In this document: positions 1-8,835 of the stretch, piece after piece | Layout: every line of letters begins with the position of its first letter | Position numbering within the stretch: position 1 is the stretch's first letter | Origin: an uncultured Oscillospiraceae bacterium | GTDB lineage: Bacteria; Bacillota; Clostridia; Oscillospirales; Oscillospiraceae | Assembly (NCBI GenBank): GCA_944385035.1 | Contig: CALWVV010000010.1 | Location: 1 to 64,000 of the forward strand | Reading direction: 5' to 3' | Length of the DNA stretch: 64,000 nucleotides | Notes under the pieces: model-generated | What the model was told of the DNA's origin: nothing | Database searches by the model: none | Seen by the model: the letters and a program-made list of their open reading frames with translations, nothing else | Made by a program: the position numbers and the translations under genes

Positions 1-874
1 GATCTTTGCCATGGTCTATTTTTCCAATTTGTATTTTGTGCGCTCCATTGTGGAGCCGCTGGCGGGGATTACCGAAATTGCCAAGGTCATTGCCGACGGA
101 AGCTACGGAGTACAGATTGAGAAGAAATACGATGACGAGATTGGGGAGCTGACGGATGCCATCAATGATATGTCTCTGAAGATCCGCCAGTCGGAAAAGA
201 CGCAGACCGAGTTTATTTCCTCCATCTCCCATGAGCTGCGTACTCCGCTGACTGCCATCACCGGTTGGGCCGAGACCATCCAGAACGGAGAGGTGCGCAG
301 TGCAGAAGATTTGCGTAAGGCTATGGGGATTATTGTCTCAGAAGCCCGGCGGCTGACCAATATGGTGGAGGAGCTGCTGGAATTTTCCCGCATTGAGGAC
401 GGGCGCTTCACGCTGTCTGTGGAACCGCTGGATCTGAAGGCTGAGCTGGAGGATGCGGTATACACCTATACGGAGTTTTTCCGGAAGGAGGGCATCGAGC
501 TTCGTTATACCGACTGCCCTGAGGAAATGATTCCCATTTCCGGTGATCCCGAGCGGCTGCGTCAGGTGTTCTGTAACCTGCTGGACAATGCCGCCAAGCA
601 CGGCGGGGCGGGCAAACGCATTGATGTGTCCATCCGGGTGGAAGGGGAGGACGCTGTGATCCGCATCCGGGACTATGGCCCCGGTGTGCCGGATGAAGAG
701 CTGCCCTTCATTAAAAATAAATTTTATAAAGGAAGCTCTAAGGCCCGTGGTTCCGGCATTGGACTTGCTGTATGTGAGGAGATCGTCACCCGCCATGAGG
801 GACGGCTGGACATCGGCAATGCCCCGGAGGGCGGTTTTGTGGTAGAAATCCACCTGCCTGTGGAGTCGCTGTGA
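1..874 (+). CDS. Sensor histidine kinase, C-terminal part (5' end outside the window)
   Basis: Membrane-bound sensor kinase of a two-component system; it would autophosphorylate on His and pass the phosphate to a response regulator, probably encoded just upstream and not visible. The frame is open to the window edge, so the 5' end is missing. Visible from the first in-frame Met (position 11): end of a membrane segment, a HAMP linker (about residues 15-65), the H-box with SHELRTP (His about 74), the N-box NLLDNAAKHG, and the G-boxes DYGPGVP and GSGIGLAV of the HATPase domain. All catalytic boxes are intact. The signal sensed cannot be told from this fragment. Confidence 0.93.
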   Translation, partial: IFAMVYFSNLYFVRSIVEPLAGITEIAKVIADGSYGVQIEKKYDDEIGELTDAINDMSLKIRQSEKTQTEFISSISHELRTPLTAITGWAETIQNGEVRSAEDLRKAMGIIVSEARRLTNMVEELLEFSRIEDGRFTLSVEPLDLKAELEDAVYTYTEFFRKEGIELRYTDCPEEMIPISGDPERLRQVFCNLLDNAAKHGGAGKRIDVSIRVEGEDAVIRIRDYGPGVPDEELPFIKNKFYKGSSKARGSGIGLAVCEEIVTRHEGRLDIGNAPEGGFVVEIHLPVESL

Positions 875-966
875 GGGGGATGGAACGAAAGTTCTATTCC
901 CTCTTGCGGTTTCCCTTTGCGTTTGATACAATAGAGCTGCCATTTTAATAAGGAGAACCCATTTTC

Positions 967-1965
967 ATGGAAGAAAAACAAGAATACAATCAGATGGGCT
1001 GCCCCACATGCCCTGGCAAGGGATTTAAGACGATGTGCGGTGGACAAGCCCTCATTGAAGGCATCATGATGCGCGGACCGAAAAAGCAGTCGATCGTGGT
1101 GCGCAAGCCGGATGGAGAATTGGAGATCCAGGAGAAGGAACTGAAGTTTATCAAGGACCGATATCCTGTTTTGGGCCTCCCTTTGATCCGGGGAATCGTC
1201 ACGTTCTGCGATTCCATGTATAACGGGGTGACTGCCCTGATGTTTTCGGCAGAGTTTGCCCCTGAGGAGGGGGCGGAGGAAGAGGAACCCTCTAAATTTG
1301 AAGCTTGGCTGGAGCGTAAGCTGGGCAATGAAAAGGCCACTGCCTTTTTTACCACACTGGCAGTGATTTTGGGACTTGCCATGTCCATTGGCCTGTTTTT
1401 CCTGCTGCCCACGCTGCTGGGGACCGCCATTACGGTAGTGACGGATTCTATGCTGGCCCGGAATCTGGCAGAGAGTGTTTTGAAAATCCTCATTTTTGTG
1501 GCCTATTTGGCCCTGTGTTCCCATATGAAAGAGATGAAACGCGTTTTTTCATATCATGGCGCGGAGCACAAAACCATCTTCTGCTATGAGGCTGGACTGC
1601 CTCTGACCGTGGAAAACGTCCGTAAGCAGCCCCGCCATCACCCCCGCTGTGGCACCAGCTTTTTGTTTATGGTGATCGCCATCTCTATTTTGGTGTCCAC
1701 GGTGGTCTTTGCCATCTGGCCGGTGCACAATGCGATTTTGCGCTTTTTGGCCCATCTGGCTATGCTGCCCCTGATTGTGGGCATCAGCTATGAGTTTAAC
1801 CGGTGGGCCGGCCGTCACGATGGACCAATTACAAAAATTTTAACAGCGCCTGGCCTGTGGCTTCAGAATTTTACAACCTTTGAGCCGGACGATTCCATGA
1901 TTGAGGTAGGGATCAAGGCCCTTGAGCTGGTATTACCTGAGGAGAAGGGCACCGACGCATGGTAA
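967..1965 (+). CDS. DUF1385 family membrane protein (YqhQ-like)
   Basis: 332-residue protein of the DUF1385 family, whose function is not established. The family signature CGGQALIEGIMMRGP is near residue 20, followed by about four hydrophobic stretches (around residues 122-150, 170-185, 225-245 and 255-275) and a conserved HGAEHKT segment between them. It lies directly before prmC; this pairing is common in Firmicutes and suggests co-expression, not a proven functional link. Start chosen at the ATG preceded by AAGGAG, 11 nt upstream. Confidence 0.88.
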   Translation: MEEKQEYNQMGCPTCPGKGFKTMCGGQALIEGIMMRGPKKQSIVVRKPDGELEIQEKELKFIKDRYPVLGLPLIRGIVTFCDSMYNGVTALMFSAEFAPEEGAEEEEPSKFEAWLERKLGNEKATAFFTTLAVILGLAMSIGLFFLLPTLLGTAITVVTDSMLARNLAESVLKILIFVAYLALCSHMKEMKRVFSYHGAEHKTIFCYEAGLPLTVENVRKQPRHHPRCGTSFLFMVIAISILVSTVVFAIWPVHNAILRFLAHLAMLPLIVGISYEFNRWAGRHDGPITKILTAPGLWLQNFTTFEPDDSMIEVGIKALELVLPEEKGTDAW

Positions 1966-2086
1966 GAAGAAGCGCGGAGCTTAGGCCCATAGGGGAGCTT
2001 GGAGCGCAGCAAAGGCAGAACAAAGGACCGCACAGGTCTGGCTGCTTTAAGTGAGAAAGAGAGAATGTTGGAGAAGGTGAAGGAAA

Positions 2087-2950
2087 ATGGCGACCACCTA
2101 TAATAACCTGTTTCTGGATACCCGTACACACCTGAGAAAAGCAGGGGTGGATAACGCCCAGATGGAAGCCAGGGAGATTGTGTGCTACGCCGCGGACAAA
2201 AGCCGGGAGCAGCTTTACCGGGATATGTCCCTGTATGTCTCGGCCGAGTTGGAGCGGCGGGTGGACGAGCTGGTCCAGCGCCGCCTGGCGGGAGAGCCAG
2301 TGGCCTACATCATTGGAGAGTGGGAGTTTTATGGCTTGCCCATGGACGTATCCCATGATGTCCTGATTCCCCGGATGGATACAGAGGTCCTGGCGGAGCG
2401 GGGCATTTTAAAAGCCAGGGAGTCCGGAGAAGGTGCTCGGGTGCTGGACCTTTGCGCAGGCAGCGGCTGCGTGGGTCTGGCGGTGGCGGCCAATGCGCCC
2501 CAGTGCCGGGTGGTGTTGGGGGAGCTGTCCGAGGGGGCCTTGCGGGTGTGCAAGCAGAATGTGCGGCGCAACGAACTCAATGCACGGGTCACATGCTTGT
2601 CTGTGAACGCTATGGAGCCGCCCAGCTCCACATTATGGGATTTTGATGTGATCGTCTGCAATCCCCCTTACATTCCCACTGGAGACATTGCGCAGCTGGA
2701 CATATCTGTACGGGATTATGAGCCCCATATGGCTTTGGACGGGGGAGAGGACGGCTTGGATTTTTACCGCTTTATTGCGGCCAAATGGAAGTCTGCTTTG
2801 CGCCTGGGAGGTACGCTGATTTTTGAAGTGGGCATTGGACAGGCCCCGCAGGTGGAGGAGATTCTGGCTCAGAACGGCTTTGAGGACATCAAAACCACTG
2901 CCGATACCCAGGGAATCTGGCGGGTGGTGGAGGGGACCATCAACAGCTGA
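2087..2950 (+). CDS. prmC: Release factor glutamine N5-methyltransferase PrmC (HemK)
   Basis: S-adenosylmethionine-dependent enzyme that methylates the Gln of the GGQ motif in release factors RF1/RF2 and so improves translation termination. 287 residues, normal for the family: N-terminal helical domain, SAM-binding LDLCAGSGCVGLA (around residue 122), and the catalytic NPPY at residues 192-195. It follows the DUF1385 gene and precedes recA. The neighbouring prfA gene that often accompanies prmC is not in this window. Confidence 0.95.
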   Translation: MATTYNNLFLDTRTHLRKAGVDNAQMEAREIVCYAADKSREQLYRDMSLYVSAELERRVDELVQRRLAGEPVAYIIGEWEFYGLPMDVSHDVLIPRMDTEVLAERGILKARESGEGARVLDLCAGSGCVGLAVAANAPQCRVVLGELSEGALRVCKQNVRRNELNARVTCLSVNAMEPPSSTLWDFDVIVCNPPYIPTGDIAQLDISVRDYEPHMALDGGEDGLDFYRFIAAKWKSALRLGGTLIFEVGIGQAPQVEEILAQNGFEDIKTTADTQGIWRVVEGTINS

Positions 2951-3102
2951 CGGCAGCTCAAAGACCGGACGGTGGAACAAAAATAAAGTCCGTTTTAATG
3001 GACAGAAACTAGCCTATCCTAAGTAGGAAAAAGGGGAGGCTGCCCCGGCGGCCGGAGCCCTTCACGGCCCCAGGGCCGGAGAGAAAGAAAGGATTGAGCA
3101 AT

Positions 3103-4221
3103 ATGGCAACCAAAAAACCTGTCATCGAGGCGGCGACGCCTGCTTCTGATAAGAAAAAGGCCCTGGAGACCGCTATGGCCCAGATCGAGCGCACCTATGG
3201 CAAGGGCTCTATCATGCGCCTGGGAGAGAACACCGGCATTGTGGTGGACGCCATCCCTACCGGTTCTCTGTCCCTGGACATCGCCCTGGGGATCGGCGGT
3301 GTGCCGCGGGGGCGTATCATTGAGATCTACGGGCCTGAGTCCTCTGGTAAGACGACCTTGGCCCTTCATATTGTGGCGGAGGCCCAGAAGCGGGGCGGTG
3401 AAGTGGCCTTCATCGACGCGGAGCATGCCCTGGACCCCGGCTATGCCCGTGCCTTGGGCGTGGATATTGATTCCATGCTGATCTCCCAGCCGGATACCGG
3501 CGAGCAGGGCCTGGAAATTTGTGAAGCTCTGGTTCGGTCCGGTGCCATTGACGTGGTGGTGGTGGACTCCGTGGCTGCCCTGACGCCCCGAGCGGAGATC
3601 GAAGGAGACATGGGGGACAGCCATGTGGGTCTGCTGGCCCGGCTGATGAGCCAGGCTCTGCGGAAGCTGGCTGGCTCCATTGCTAAGACCAACTGCGTGG
3701 TGATCTTCATTAACCAGCTCCGGGAAAAGGTGGGCGTCATGTACGGCAACCCTGAGGTGACCACCGGCGGCCGGGCACTGAAGTTCTATTCCTCCGTGCG
3801 CATTGATGTACGGCGGATCGAGGCCCTGAAGAACGGCACCGAGATCATCGGGAACCGTACCCGTGCCAAGATCGTGAAAAATAAGGTTGCGCCGCCCTTC
3901 CGGGAGGCGGAGTTTGACATTCTCTATGGAGAAGGCATCTCCAAGTGGGGCGAACTGGTGGACCTGGCGGTGAAACTGGACATCGTGCAGAAGTCGGGCT
4001 CCTGGTTCTCTATGGGCGAAATGCGGCTGGGCCAGGGCCGGGACGCGGTGAAGCAGTATCTGCGTGAAAATCCTGAGCTGGCCGACAAGATTGAGGCCGA
4101 GGTGCGGGCCAATGCCTTCAAACTGATGAGCAAGCAGGCCCAGATTGCCGCCAAAGCCGCAGGCCGCGCAGTGGACATTTCTGCCGACGACTTTGAAGAT
4201 GGGACAGAGGAGCCCAACTAA
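3103..4221 (+). CDS. recA: Recombinase RecA
   Basis: DNA-dependent ATPase that forms filaments on single-stranded DNA, catalyses strand exchange and activates the SOS response. 372 residues; Walker A GPESSGKT around residue 77, the Walker B region [10 protein letters not shown], and the L2 loop with [12 protein letters not shown] are intact. The ATG at 3103 is preferred over an upstream TTG (3094) because AGAAAGGA ends 9 nt before it. recX follows after 6 nt, the usual pair. No LexA (SOS) operator was recognised upstream. Confidence 0.98.
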   Translation: MATKKPVIEAATPASDKKKALETAMAQIERTYGKGSIMRLGENTGIVVDAIPTGSLSLDIALGIGGVPRGRIIEIYGPESSGKTTLALHIVAEAQKRGGEVAFIDAEHALDPGYARALGVDIDSMLISQPDTGEQGLEICEALVRSGAIDVVVVDSVAALTPRAEIEGDMGDSHVGLLARLMSQALRKLAGSIAKTNCVVIFINQLREKVGVMYGNPEVTTGGRALKFYSSVRIDVRRIEALKNGTEIIGNRTRAKIVKNKVAPPFREAEFDILYGEGISKWGELVDLAVKLDIVQKSGSWFSMGEMRLGQGRDAVKQYLRENPELADKIEAEVRANAFKLMSKQAQIAAKAAGRAVDISADDFEDGTEEPN

Positions 4222-4227
4222 CCGGTT

Positions 4228-4845
4228 ATGGTGATTCAAGAACTGAAGCCCTCTAAGCATGTGGAGGGCCGGTGGCTGGCAGTTTTGGAGGACGGTTCCA
4301 TTCTCCGGCTGGGAGAGGGGGAAGTGGTACGTTTTGCCCTCTATGCAGGAAAGCGGCTCAGCGATCAGGAGGCAGAGGAACTGCAGCGTGCAGCCAAAGG
4401 AAGCGCTTTAAAGGAAAAAGCCTTGTCACTTTTAAGCCGCAAACCCCAGTCCCGGCGGGAGCTGGAGCGCAAGCTGGGGGAGTGGGGCGCCATGGAACAA
4501 GAGAGTGCTGCCATCTGTGACCGGCTGGAGGAGCTGGGGTATCTCAACGATGCCGCCTATGCCGGTATGGTGGCCCGGCACTATTCGGCCAAAGGGTACG
4601 GGGAGCGTAAGCTCCGGGATGAGTTTTACCGCCGGGGCATCCCCAGACAGCTGTGGGAGGAGGCCCTGGCCGAGTCCCAGGACCCTCGCCAGGCCATCGA
4701 CCACTTTCTGGCCAAAAAGCTTTCGGGCCGGGAGGGGGACCGGCAGGCCCTGAAAAAGGCCTCGGACGCCCTGGCCCGAAGGGGTTACCGCTGGAGCGAT
4801 ATCAACGAAGGCCTGCGCCGGTATGGTGCGGTGCTGGATGATTGA
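4228..4845 (+). CDS. recX: Regulatory protein RecX
   Basis: Small helical protein that binds RecA filaments and limits RecA activity. 205 residues with the repeated three-helix layout of RecX (LLSRKPQSRRELERKL, then LGYLNDAAYAGMVARHYSAK and the C-terminal repeat with RRGYRWSDI). It starts 6 nt after recA and its stop lies 23 nt before the rimO start, so recA, recX and rimO are probably co-transcribed. Assignment rests on this context and the repeat pattern. Confidence 0.9.
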   Translation: MVIQELKPSKHVEGRWLAVLEDGSILRLGEGEVVRFALYAGKRLSDQEAEELQRAAKGSALKEKALSLLSRKPQSRRELERKLGEWGAMEQESAAICDRLEELGYLNDAAYAGMVARHYSAKGYGERKLRDEFYRRGIPRQLWEEALAESQDPRQAIDHFLAKKLSGREGDRQALKKASDALARRGYRWSDINEGLRRYGAVLDD

Positions 4846-4868
4846 AATTAAAAAATGGAGCGAGAGCA

Positions 4869-6194
4869 ATGCCATATCAAGTAGCGTTTGTATCTCTTGG
4901 CTGTGCCAAGAACCTTGTTAATACGGAGCAGATGATGGCACTATGCCGTAAGGCAGGCTACCTTGTCACGGGAGATCCTGAGGGAGCTGACGTGGCGGTA
5001 CTGAATACCTGCGGCTTTATTGAATCGGCCAAGAGCGAGGCCATCGACAATATTCTGGAGCTGGGAGAGCTGAAGAAGGCCGGTAAACTAAAAAAGCTCC
5101 TGGTGACCGGCTGCCTTACCCAGCGGTATCCCGACGATATTCGTGCGGAACTGCCTGAGGTTGATGGTATGCTGGGAACGGGCAGCTACACCGACGTGGT
5201 GCAGGCGGTGGAAGAGCTGATGGCCGGGGAAAAGGCGGAGCACTTTGGCAACATTCATCGCACGTACGAAGATGGAGAGCGCCTGGTGACTACGCCGCCC
5301 TATACTGCCTATCTGAAAATTGCCGAGGGGTGCAGCAACGGCTGTGCTTTCTGCATCATTCCTAAGCTCCGGGGCCGCTACCGCAGCCGTTCCATGGAGG
5401 CCCTGCTTGCCGAGGCCAGGAAGCTTGCCGATTCCGGGGTGAAGGAGCTTATCGTCATTGCCCAGGATATCACCCGGTATGGTCTGGATCTGGAGGAAAA
5501 AACCTCTCTGGCCCAGCTGCTCAAGGAGCTTTGCCGAATGCCCTTCCATTGGATTCGCCTGCATTACCTCTATCCCGAGGTCATCACCGATGAGCTGATT
5601 GAAGTCATTGCCGCTGAGCCGAAGATCCTCCACTATCTGGATATTCCTATCCAGCACTGTAACGATGGTATTTTAAAGGCGATGCGCCGGCACAATACCA
5701 GAGCTGAGCTGGAAGAGCTGTTTGCCAAGCTGCGCAAAGCTATGCCTGATCTGGTCATCCGCACTTCTCTGATCTGCGGCCTTCCGGGAGAGGGCGAGGC
5801 GGAATTTGAAGAGCTGTGTGACTTCCTTCGTGAGCAGAAGCTTCAGCGGGTGGGAGTATTTCAGTTCTCCCCTGAGGAAGGGACTTTGGCCGCGGCTATG
5901 GAGAATCAGGTGCCTGGCGAGGTTGCCGCGCGGCGCGTAGAGCTGGTGGTGGACCTTCAGTCCCGGATTATGGATGACTATAACGAGCAGCGCCTGGGCA
6001 CCGTGATGGAAGTGTTGTGTGAGGGCTTTGATTCTTCTGAGGGGTGCTATGCGGGGCGGACCTATGCCGACTCGGTAGACATTGACGGCCGGGTGCTGTT
6101 TACTGCGGCCGGCCTGATCCCCGCTGGAGAGTTTGTCAACGTGCGGATTACTGGGGTCTCTGATGGGGACTTGACCGGTGAAATTGAGGAATAA
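4869..6194 (+). CDS. rimO: Ribosomal protein uS12 methylthiotransferase RimO
   Basis: Radical-SAM enzyme that adds a methylthio group to an aspartate of ribosomal protein uS12. 441 residues. The N-terminal MTTase domain carries three Cys (SLGC at residue 12, NTCGF, TGCLTQR) for one [4Fe-4S] cluster; the radical SAM motif CxxxCxxC is C155, C159, C162; a TRAM-like domain ends the protein. Start moved to the ATG at 4869, 8 nt after GGAG; the upstream TTG at 4842 overlaps the recX stop and lacks a ribosome site. Confidence 0.95.
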   Translation: MPYQVAFVSLGCAKNLVNTEQMMALCRKAGYLVTGDPEGADVAVLNTCGFIESAKSEAIDNILELGELKKAGKLKKLLVTGCLTQRYPDDIRAELPEVDGMLGTGSYTDVVQAVEELMAGEKAEHFGNIHRTYEDGERLVTTPPYTAYLKIAEGCSNGCAFCIIPKLRGRYRSRSMEALLAEARKLADSGVKELIVIAQDITRYGLDLEEKTSLAQLLKELCRMPFHWIRLHYLYPEVITDELIEVIAAEPKILHYLDIPIQHCNDGILKAMRRHNTRAELEELFAKLRKAMPDLVIRTSLICGLPGEGEAEFEELCDFLREQKLQRVGVFQFSPEEGTLAAAMENQVPGEVAARRVELVVDLQSRIMDDYNEQRLGTVMEVLCEGFDSSEGCYAGRTYADSVDIDGRVLFTAAGLIPAGEFVNVRITGVSDGDLTGEIEE

Positions 6195-6218
6195 TAAGAC
6201 AAAACGAGGGAATTTGCT

Positions 6219-6743
6219 ATGAATACAGCCAATAAACTGACCATCCTGCGGGTGATCATGATTCCAGCTTTTCTGCTGGTTCTTTATTTAGATGTACCTG
6301 GTGCCAACTATTGGGCGCTGGCGATTTTTGCTGCCGCCAGTATTACCGATACGCTGGACGGCTATATCGCCCGGCACTACAATCAGATCACCGATTTCGG
6401 AAAATTTATGGACCCGCTGGCAGATAAGTGCCTGGTGACTGCCGCTATGCTCTGGTTTGTAGAGGTGGGGCAGATGCCTGCCTGGGCTCTGCTCATTGTC
6501 ATCATCCGGGAATTTGGTGTTTCCGGTCTTCGCATGGTGGCCGCGGACAAGGGACGGGTCATTGCCGCTGGATGGTCTGGGAAGGTGAAAACTGCCTCTA
6601 CCATGGTATGTATCGTACTTATGCTCCTGCCCATTCCCCCAGTTGTGAACAGCATCTGTACTGCTCTTATTGTGCTGACGACCATCTATTCCGGTGTGGA
6701 GTATTTTATGAAGAATCTGGATGTGCTGACCCAGGCGGAATAA
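6219..6743 (+). CDS. pgsA: CDP-diacylglycerol-glycerol-3-phosphate 3-phosphatidyltransferase
   Basis: Membrane enzyme making phosphatidylglycerol phosphate from CDP-diacylglycerol and glycerol 3-phosphate, the committed step to phosphatidylglycerol and cardiolipin. 174 residues. The CDP-alcohol phosphotransferase signature DGx2ARx8Gx3Dx3D is complete: D47 G48, A51 R52, G61, D65, D69. Four to six hydrophobic segments. It follows rimO by 24 nt, the order seen in many Clostridia, and the YitT gene follows after 10 nt. Confidence 0.94.
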   Translation: MNTANKLTILRVIMIPAFLLVLYLDVPGANYWALAIFAAASITDTLDGYIARHYNQITDFGKFMDPLADKCLVTAAMLWFVEVGQMPAWALLIVIIREFGVSGLRMVAADKGRVIAAGWSGKVKTASTMVCIVLMLLPIPPVVNSICTALIVLTTIYSGVEYFMKNLDVLTQAE

Positions 6744-6753
6744 GGAGAGGGCT

Positions 6754-7632
6754 ATGAATACCTTCAGCGGGAAAAATACCTGGCAGGACACGCTCATCCG
6801 CGTTTTGGTGATCGCGGTGTCCTCATTGATCATTGCCCTGAACCTGAAGAGTTTTGTGCAGGCGGGGGATTTGTTTCCAGGGGGATTTACCGGTGTGACC
6901 CGTTTGATTCAGCGGGTGTGTCTGGAGAATTTTTCGGTGGAACTGCCCTTTGCCCCCATCAATTTGACCCTCAACGCCATCCCCGCAGCCATCAGCTTTG
7001 TTTTGGTGGGAAAGCGCTTCACCATCTATTCCTGCTTGTCCATTGCTCTGACCAGTATTTTTACCGATCTGGTACCCTCCATTGCCATCACAGAGGATAC
7101 GCTGCTCATTTGTATCTTTGGCGGACTCATCAATGGCTTTGCCATCAGCCTTTGCCTCTATGTGCGGGCCACGACCGGAGGAACGGATTTTATTGCCATT
7201 GCCCTGTCTGAGCGAAAGAACATCGACGCCTGGAACTATATCCTGTGCGGCAATGTGATTATGCTGATGATTGCCGGCATGCTCTTTGGCTGGGACAAAG
7301 CGCTCTATTCCATCTTGTTCCAATATGCCTCCACACAGATGATCCGGATGATGGATCCGGATGGCCGCCGTTCCACGCTGCTGATTGTGGCGGAAAACGA
7401 CCATGTGGAGGAAATCTGCGAAATCATCCGCCAGACCCACCATTCCGCCACGCTCATCGACGGGGTGGGGATGTATAACGGCACGCCCTGCACCATGATC
7501 TATTCTGTGGTGGAGGACAGTCTGATTCGCTCCCTATCCCACCAGGTGCGCCAGGTTGACCAAAAAGCCTTTGTCAATGTGCTGCGCACGGAGAAGGTTG
7601 TGGGAAAATTCTATCGCCGCCCCAGAGATTGA
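6754..7632 (+). CDS. YitT family membrane protein (DUF161 / DUF2179)
   Basis: 292-residue integral membrane protein of the YitT family; no activity has been established for the family. An N-terminal hydrophobic region with about five segments (residues 10-200) is followed by a cytoplasmic DUF2179 domain (about 215-285, with GVGMYNGTPCTMIY). The ATG is preceded by AAGGAG. It is the last gene of the run, closed by a strong hairpin terminator at 7676. Confidence 0.9.
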   Translation: MNTFSGKNTWQDTLIRVLVIAVSSLIIALNLKSFVQAGDLFPGGFTGVTRLIQRVCLENFSVELPFAPINLTLNAIPAAISFVLVGKRFTIYSCLSIALTSIFTDLVPSIAITEDTLLICIFGGLINGFAISLCLYVRATTGGTDFIAIALSERKNIDAWNYILCGNVIMLMIAGMLFGWDKALYSILFQYASTQMIRMMDPDGRRSTLLIVAENDHVEEICEIIRQTHHSATLIDGVGMYNGTPCTMIYSVVEDSLIRSLSHQVRQVDQKAFVNVLRTEKVVGKFYRRPRD

Positions 7633-7675
7633 CCTGCCCGATTGGCCGCGTATGGCCAGGAGGGGAGAGAAAAAC

Positions 7676-7715
7676 GCCGCCCACCGGAAGTGCTTCCGTG
7701 GGCGGCATTTTGTTT
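7676..7715 (+). terminator. Rho-independent terminator after the YitT gene
   Basis: Stem GCCGCCCAC / GTGGGCGGC (7676-7684 with 7698-7706), extended by an inner GGAAG / CTTCC pairing, followed by a T-rich stretch. It ends the prmC-to-YitT transcription direction before the convergent araC-type gene. Confidence 0.85.
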
Positions 7716-7786
7716 CATATTGCAAAGATTGTCCAATTGCATCGAAAAGTGGAATTGGCCGATATTGATATAAAATTGACCTTTCG

Positions 7787-8629
7787 TCAGCCATTCCAGT
7801 TCTCTCGCAGGAGAACCTGATCCCCCGATTGGTACTCTTTTGCATATTTTCCGGGGGTGACGCCGGTGAGATGGCCGAAGGTACGGATAAAGTGGGAGTT
7901 GTCAGAGAAGCCGGACATCTCCCCCGCCTGCTGGACACTGATGCCGTCCTGCAAAAGCTGACGGGCCTTCAGTACCCGGCTGTAGATAATGTATTCCATG
8001 ACGGAAAAGCCGGTGGCAGATTTGAAAATCCGGCACAAATAGTGCTTGCTGATGTAGAAATGACCGGCGATCTGGTCCAGGGAGAGGGGCTCGGACAGGT
8101 TATCCCGGATATAGTCCAGGATGGGGGAGACCCGCAGGAAGTCCTTGTTGCGGATGGCCTCGCCGGCGGTGGCGGCGTTAAGCGTGGGGGCCAGACGGAG
8201 AAGCAAATTCAAAAGAGCCACCGTCTGGCGGATGTCACTGCCGAAGCTTCCATCATTTTTATTGCGCTCCAGAGCCTGAAAAAGTTCAATAATCTCAGTC
8301 ATTTGCTCTGGATTTAGCTCAGAACGGCGGAAGGTCACCTGTCCCAGCTGGGTCAGATCGGTCTGGGGAGTGGACAGCTGGGCCAGGGCCTTGTGACTGA
8401 TGTGAAGCACATACCGGGCGTGAAAACCGGTGGCCATGGTGCGGTGCAGGGTATTTTCCCCAATGAGGTAGAGGGTTCCCCGGCGCAGGGGATAGACCTG
8501 GTCATTCACAAAGATATTGCCGGGGCTGGTGAGGGGAAGCAGGAGCTCATAATGGTCGTGGAAATGGAGCCGGCTCATGTTCCAAGTGTCGTTGTGATTG
8601 AGTTGCAGATGAAATTCTACGTTTGTCAT
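7787..8629 (-). CDS. AraC-family transcriptional regulator with cupin-like sensor domain
   Basis: 280-residue regulator. An N-terminal cupin-like half (histidine-rich, RLHFHDHYELLLP) probably binds a small ligand; the C-terminal AraC domain (about residues 180-275) has two helix-turn-helix motifs, including ISKHYLCRIFKSATG and SDNSHFIRTFGHLTGVTPGKY. It is transcribed away from the glutaconate/hydroxyglutarate operon, so it is a candidate regulator of it; this is inferred from position. The ATG at 8629 is preferred over the TTG at 8647 because GGAGG lies upstream of it at normal distance. Confidence 0.9.
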   Translation of the reverse strand: MTNVEFHLQLNHNDTWNMSRLHFHDHYELLLPLTSPGNIFVNDQVYPLRRGTLYLIGENTLHRTMATGFHARYVLHISHKALAQLSTPQTDLTQLGQVTFRRSELNPEQMTEIIELFQALERNKNDGSFGSDIRQTVALLNLLLRLAPTLNAATAGEAIRNKDFLRVSPILDYIRDNLSEPLSLDQIAGHFYISKHYLCRIFKSATGFSVMEYIIYSRVLKARQLLQDGISVQQAGEMSGFSDNSHFIRTFGHLTGVTPGKYAKEYQSGDQVLLRENWNG

Positions 8630-8674
8630 AGGATCGAGGCCCTCCAAATCCGACGGTATCGGTTGCTTTTCGCT

Positions 8675-8703
8675 ATTGTACCACGCCAGGAGAATATATG
8701 CAA
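8675..8703 (-). promoter_or_regulatory. Sigma-A-type promoter for the AraC-type regulator
   Basis: On the minus strand TTGCAT (8698-8703) and TACAAT (8675-8680) are separated by 17 nt, close to consensus, and lie about 46 nt upstream of the start codon. Confidence 0.7.
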
Positions 8704-8723
8704 ACTTTTTGCTAAGTTACAGA

Positions 8724-8752
8724 TAGACCTAATATGAGAAATGTGATAAAAT
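8724..8752 (+). promoter_or_regulatory. Possible promoter of the gct-gcd-hgd operon
   Basis: TAGACC (8724-8729), a 17-nt spacer and TAAAAT (8747-8752). The boxes are imperfect, as expected if an activator is needed. It lies in the divergent gap shared with the AraC-type gene, about 84 nt before gctA. Confidence 0.45.
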
Positions 8753-8835
8753 AAGCACTGTAAAATAGCCCGTGGACCGTACCTTAAAAACCGAAGCAAA
8801 AGAGAGAACAAAATCAATGTAATGGGGGTTTTATC

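Noticed and set aside
2951-3102. Search for a LexA operator before recA
   Set aside because: I found no GAAC-N4-GTTC or close variant, so no SOS box is reported; regulation may differ or lie farther upstream.
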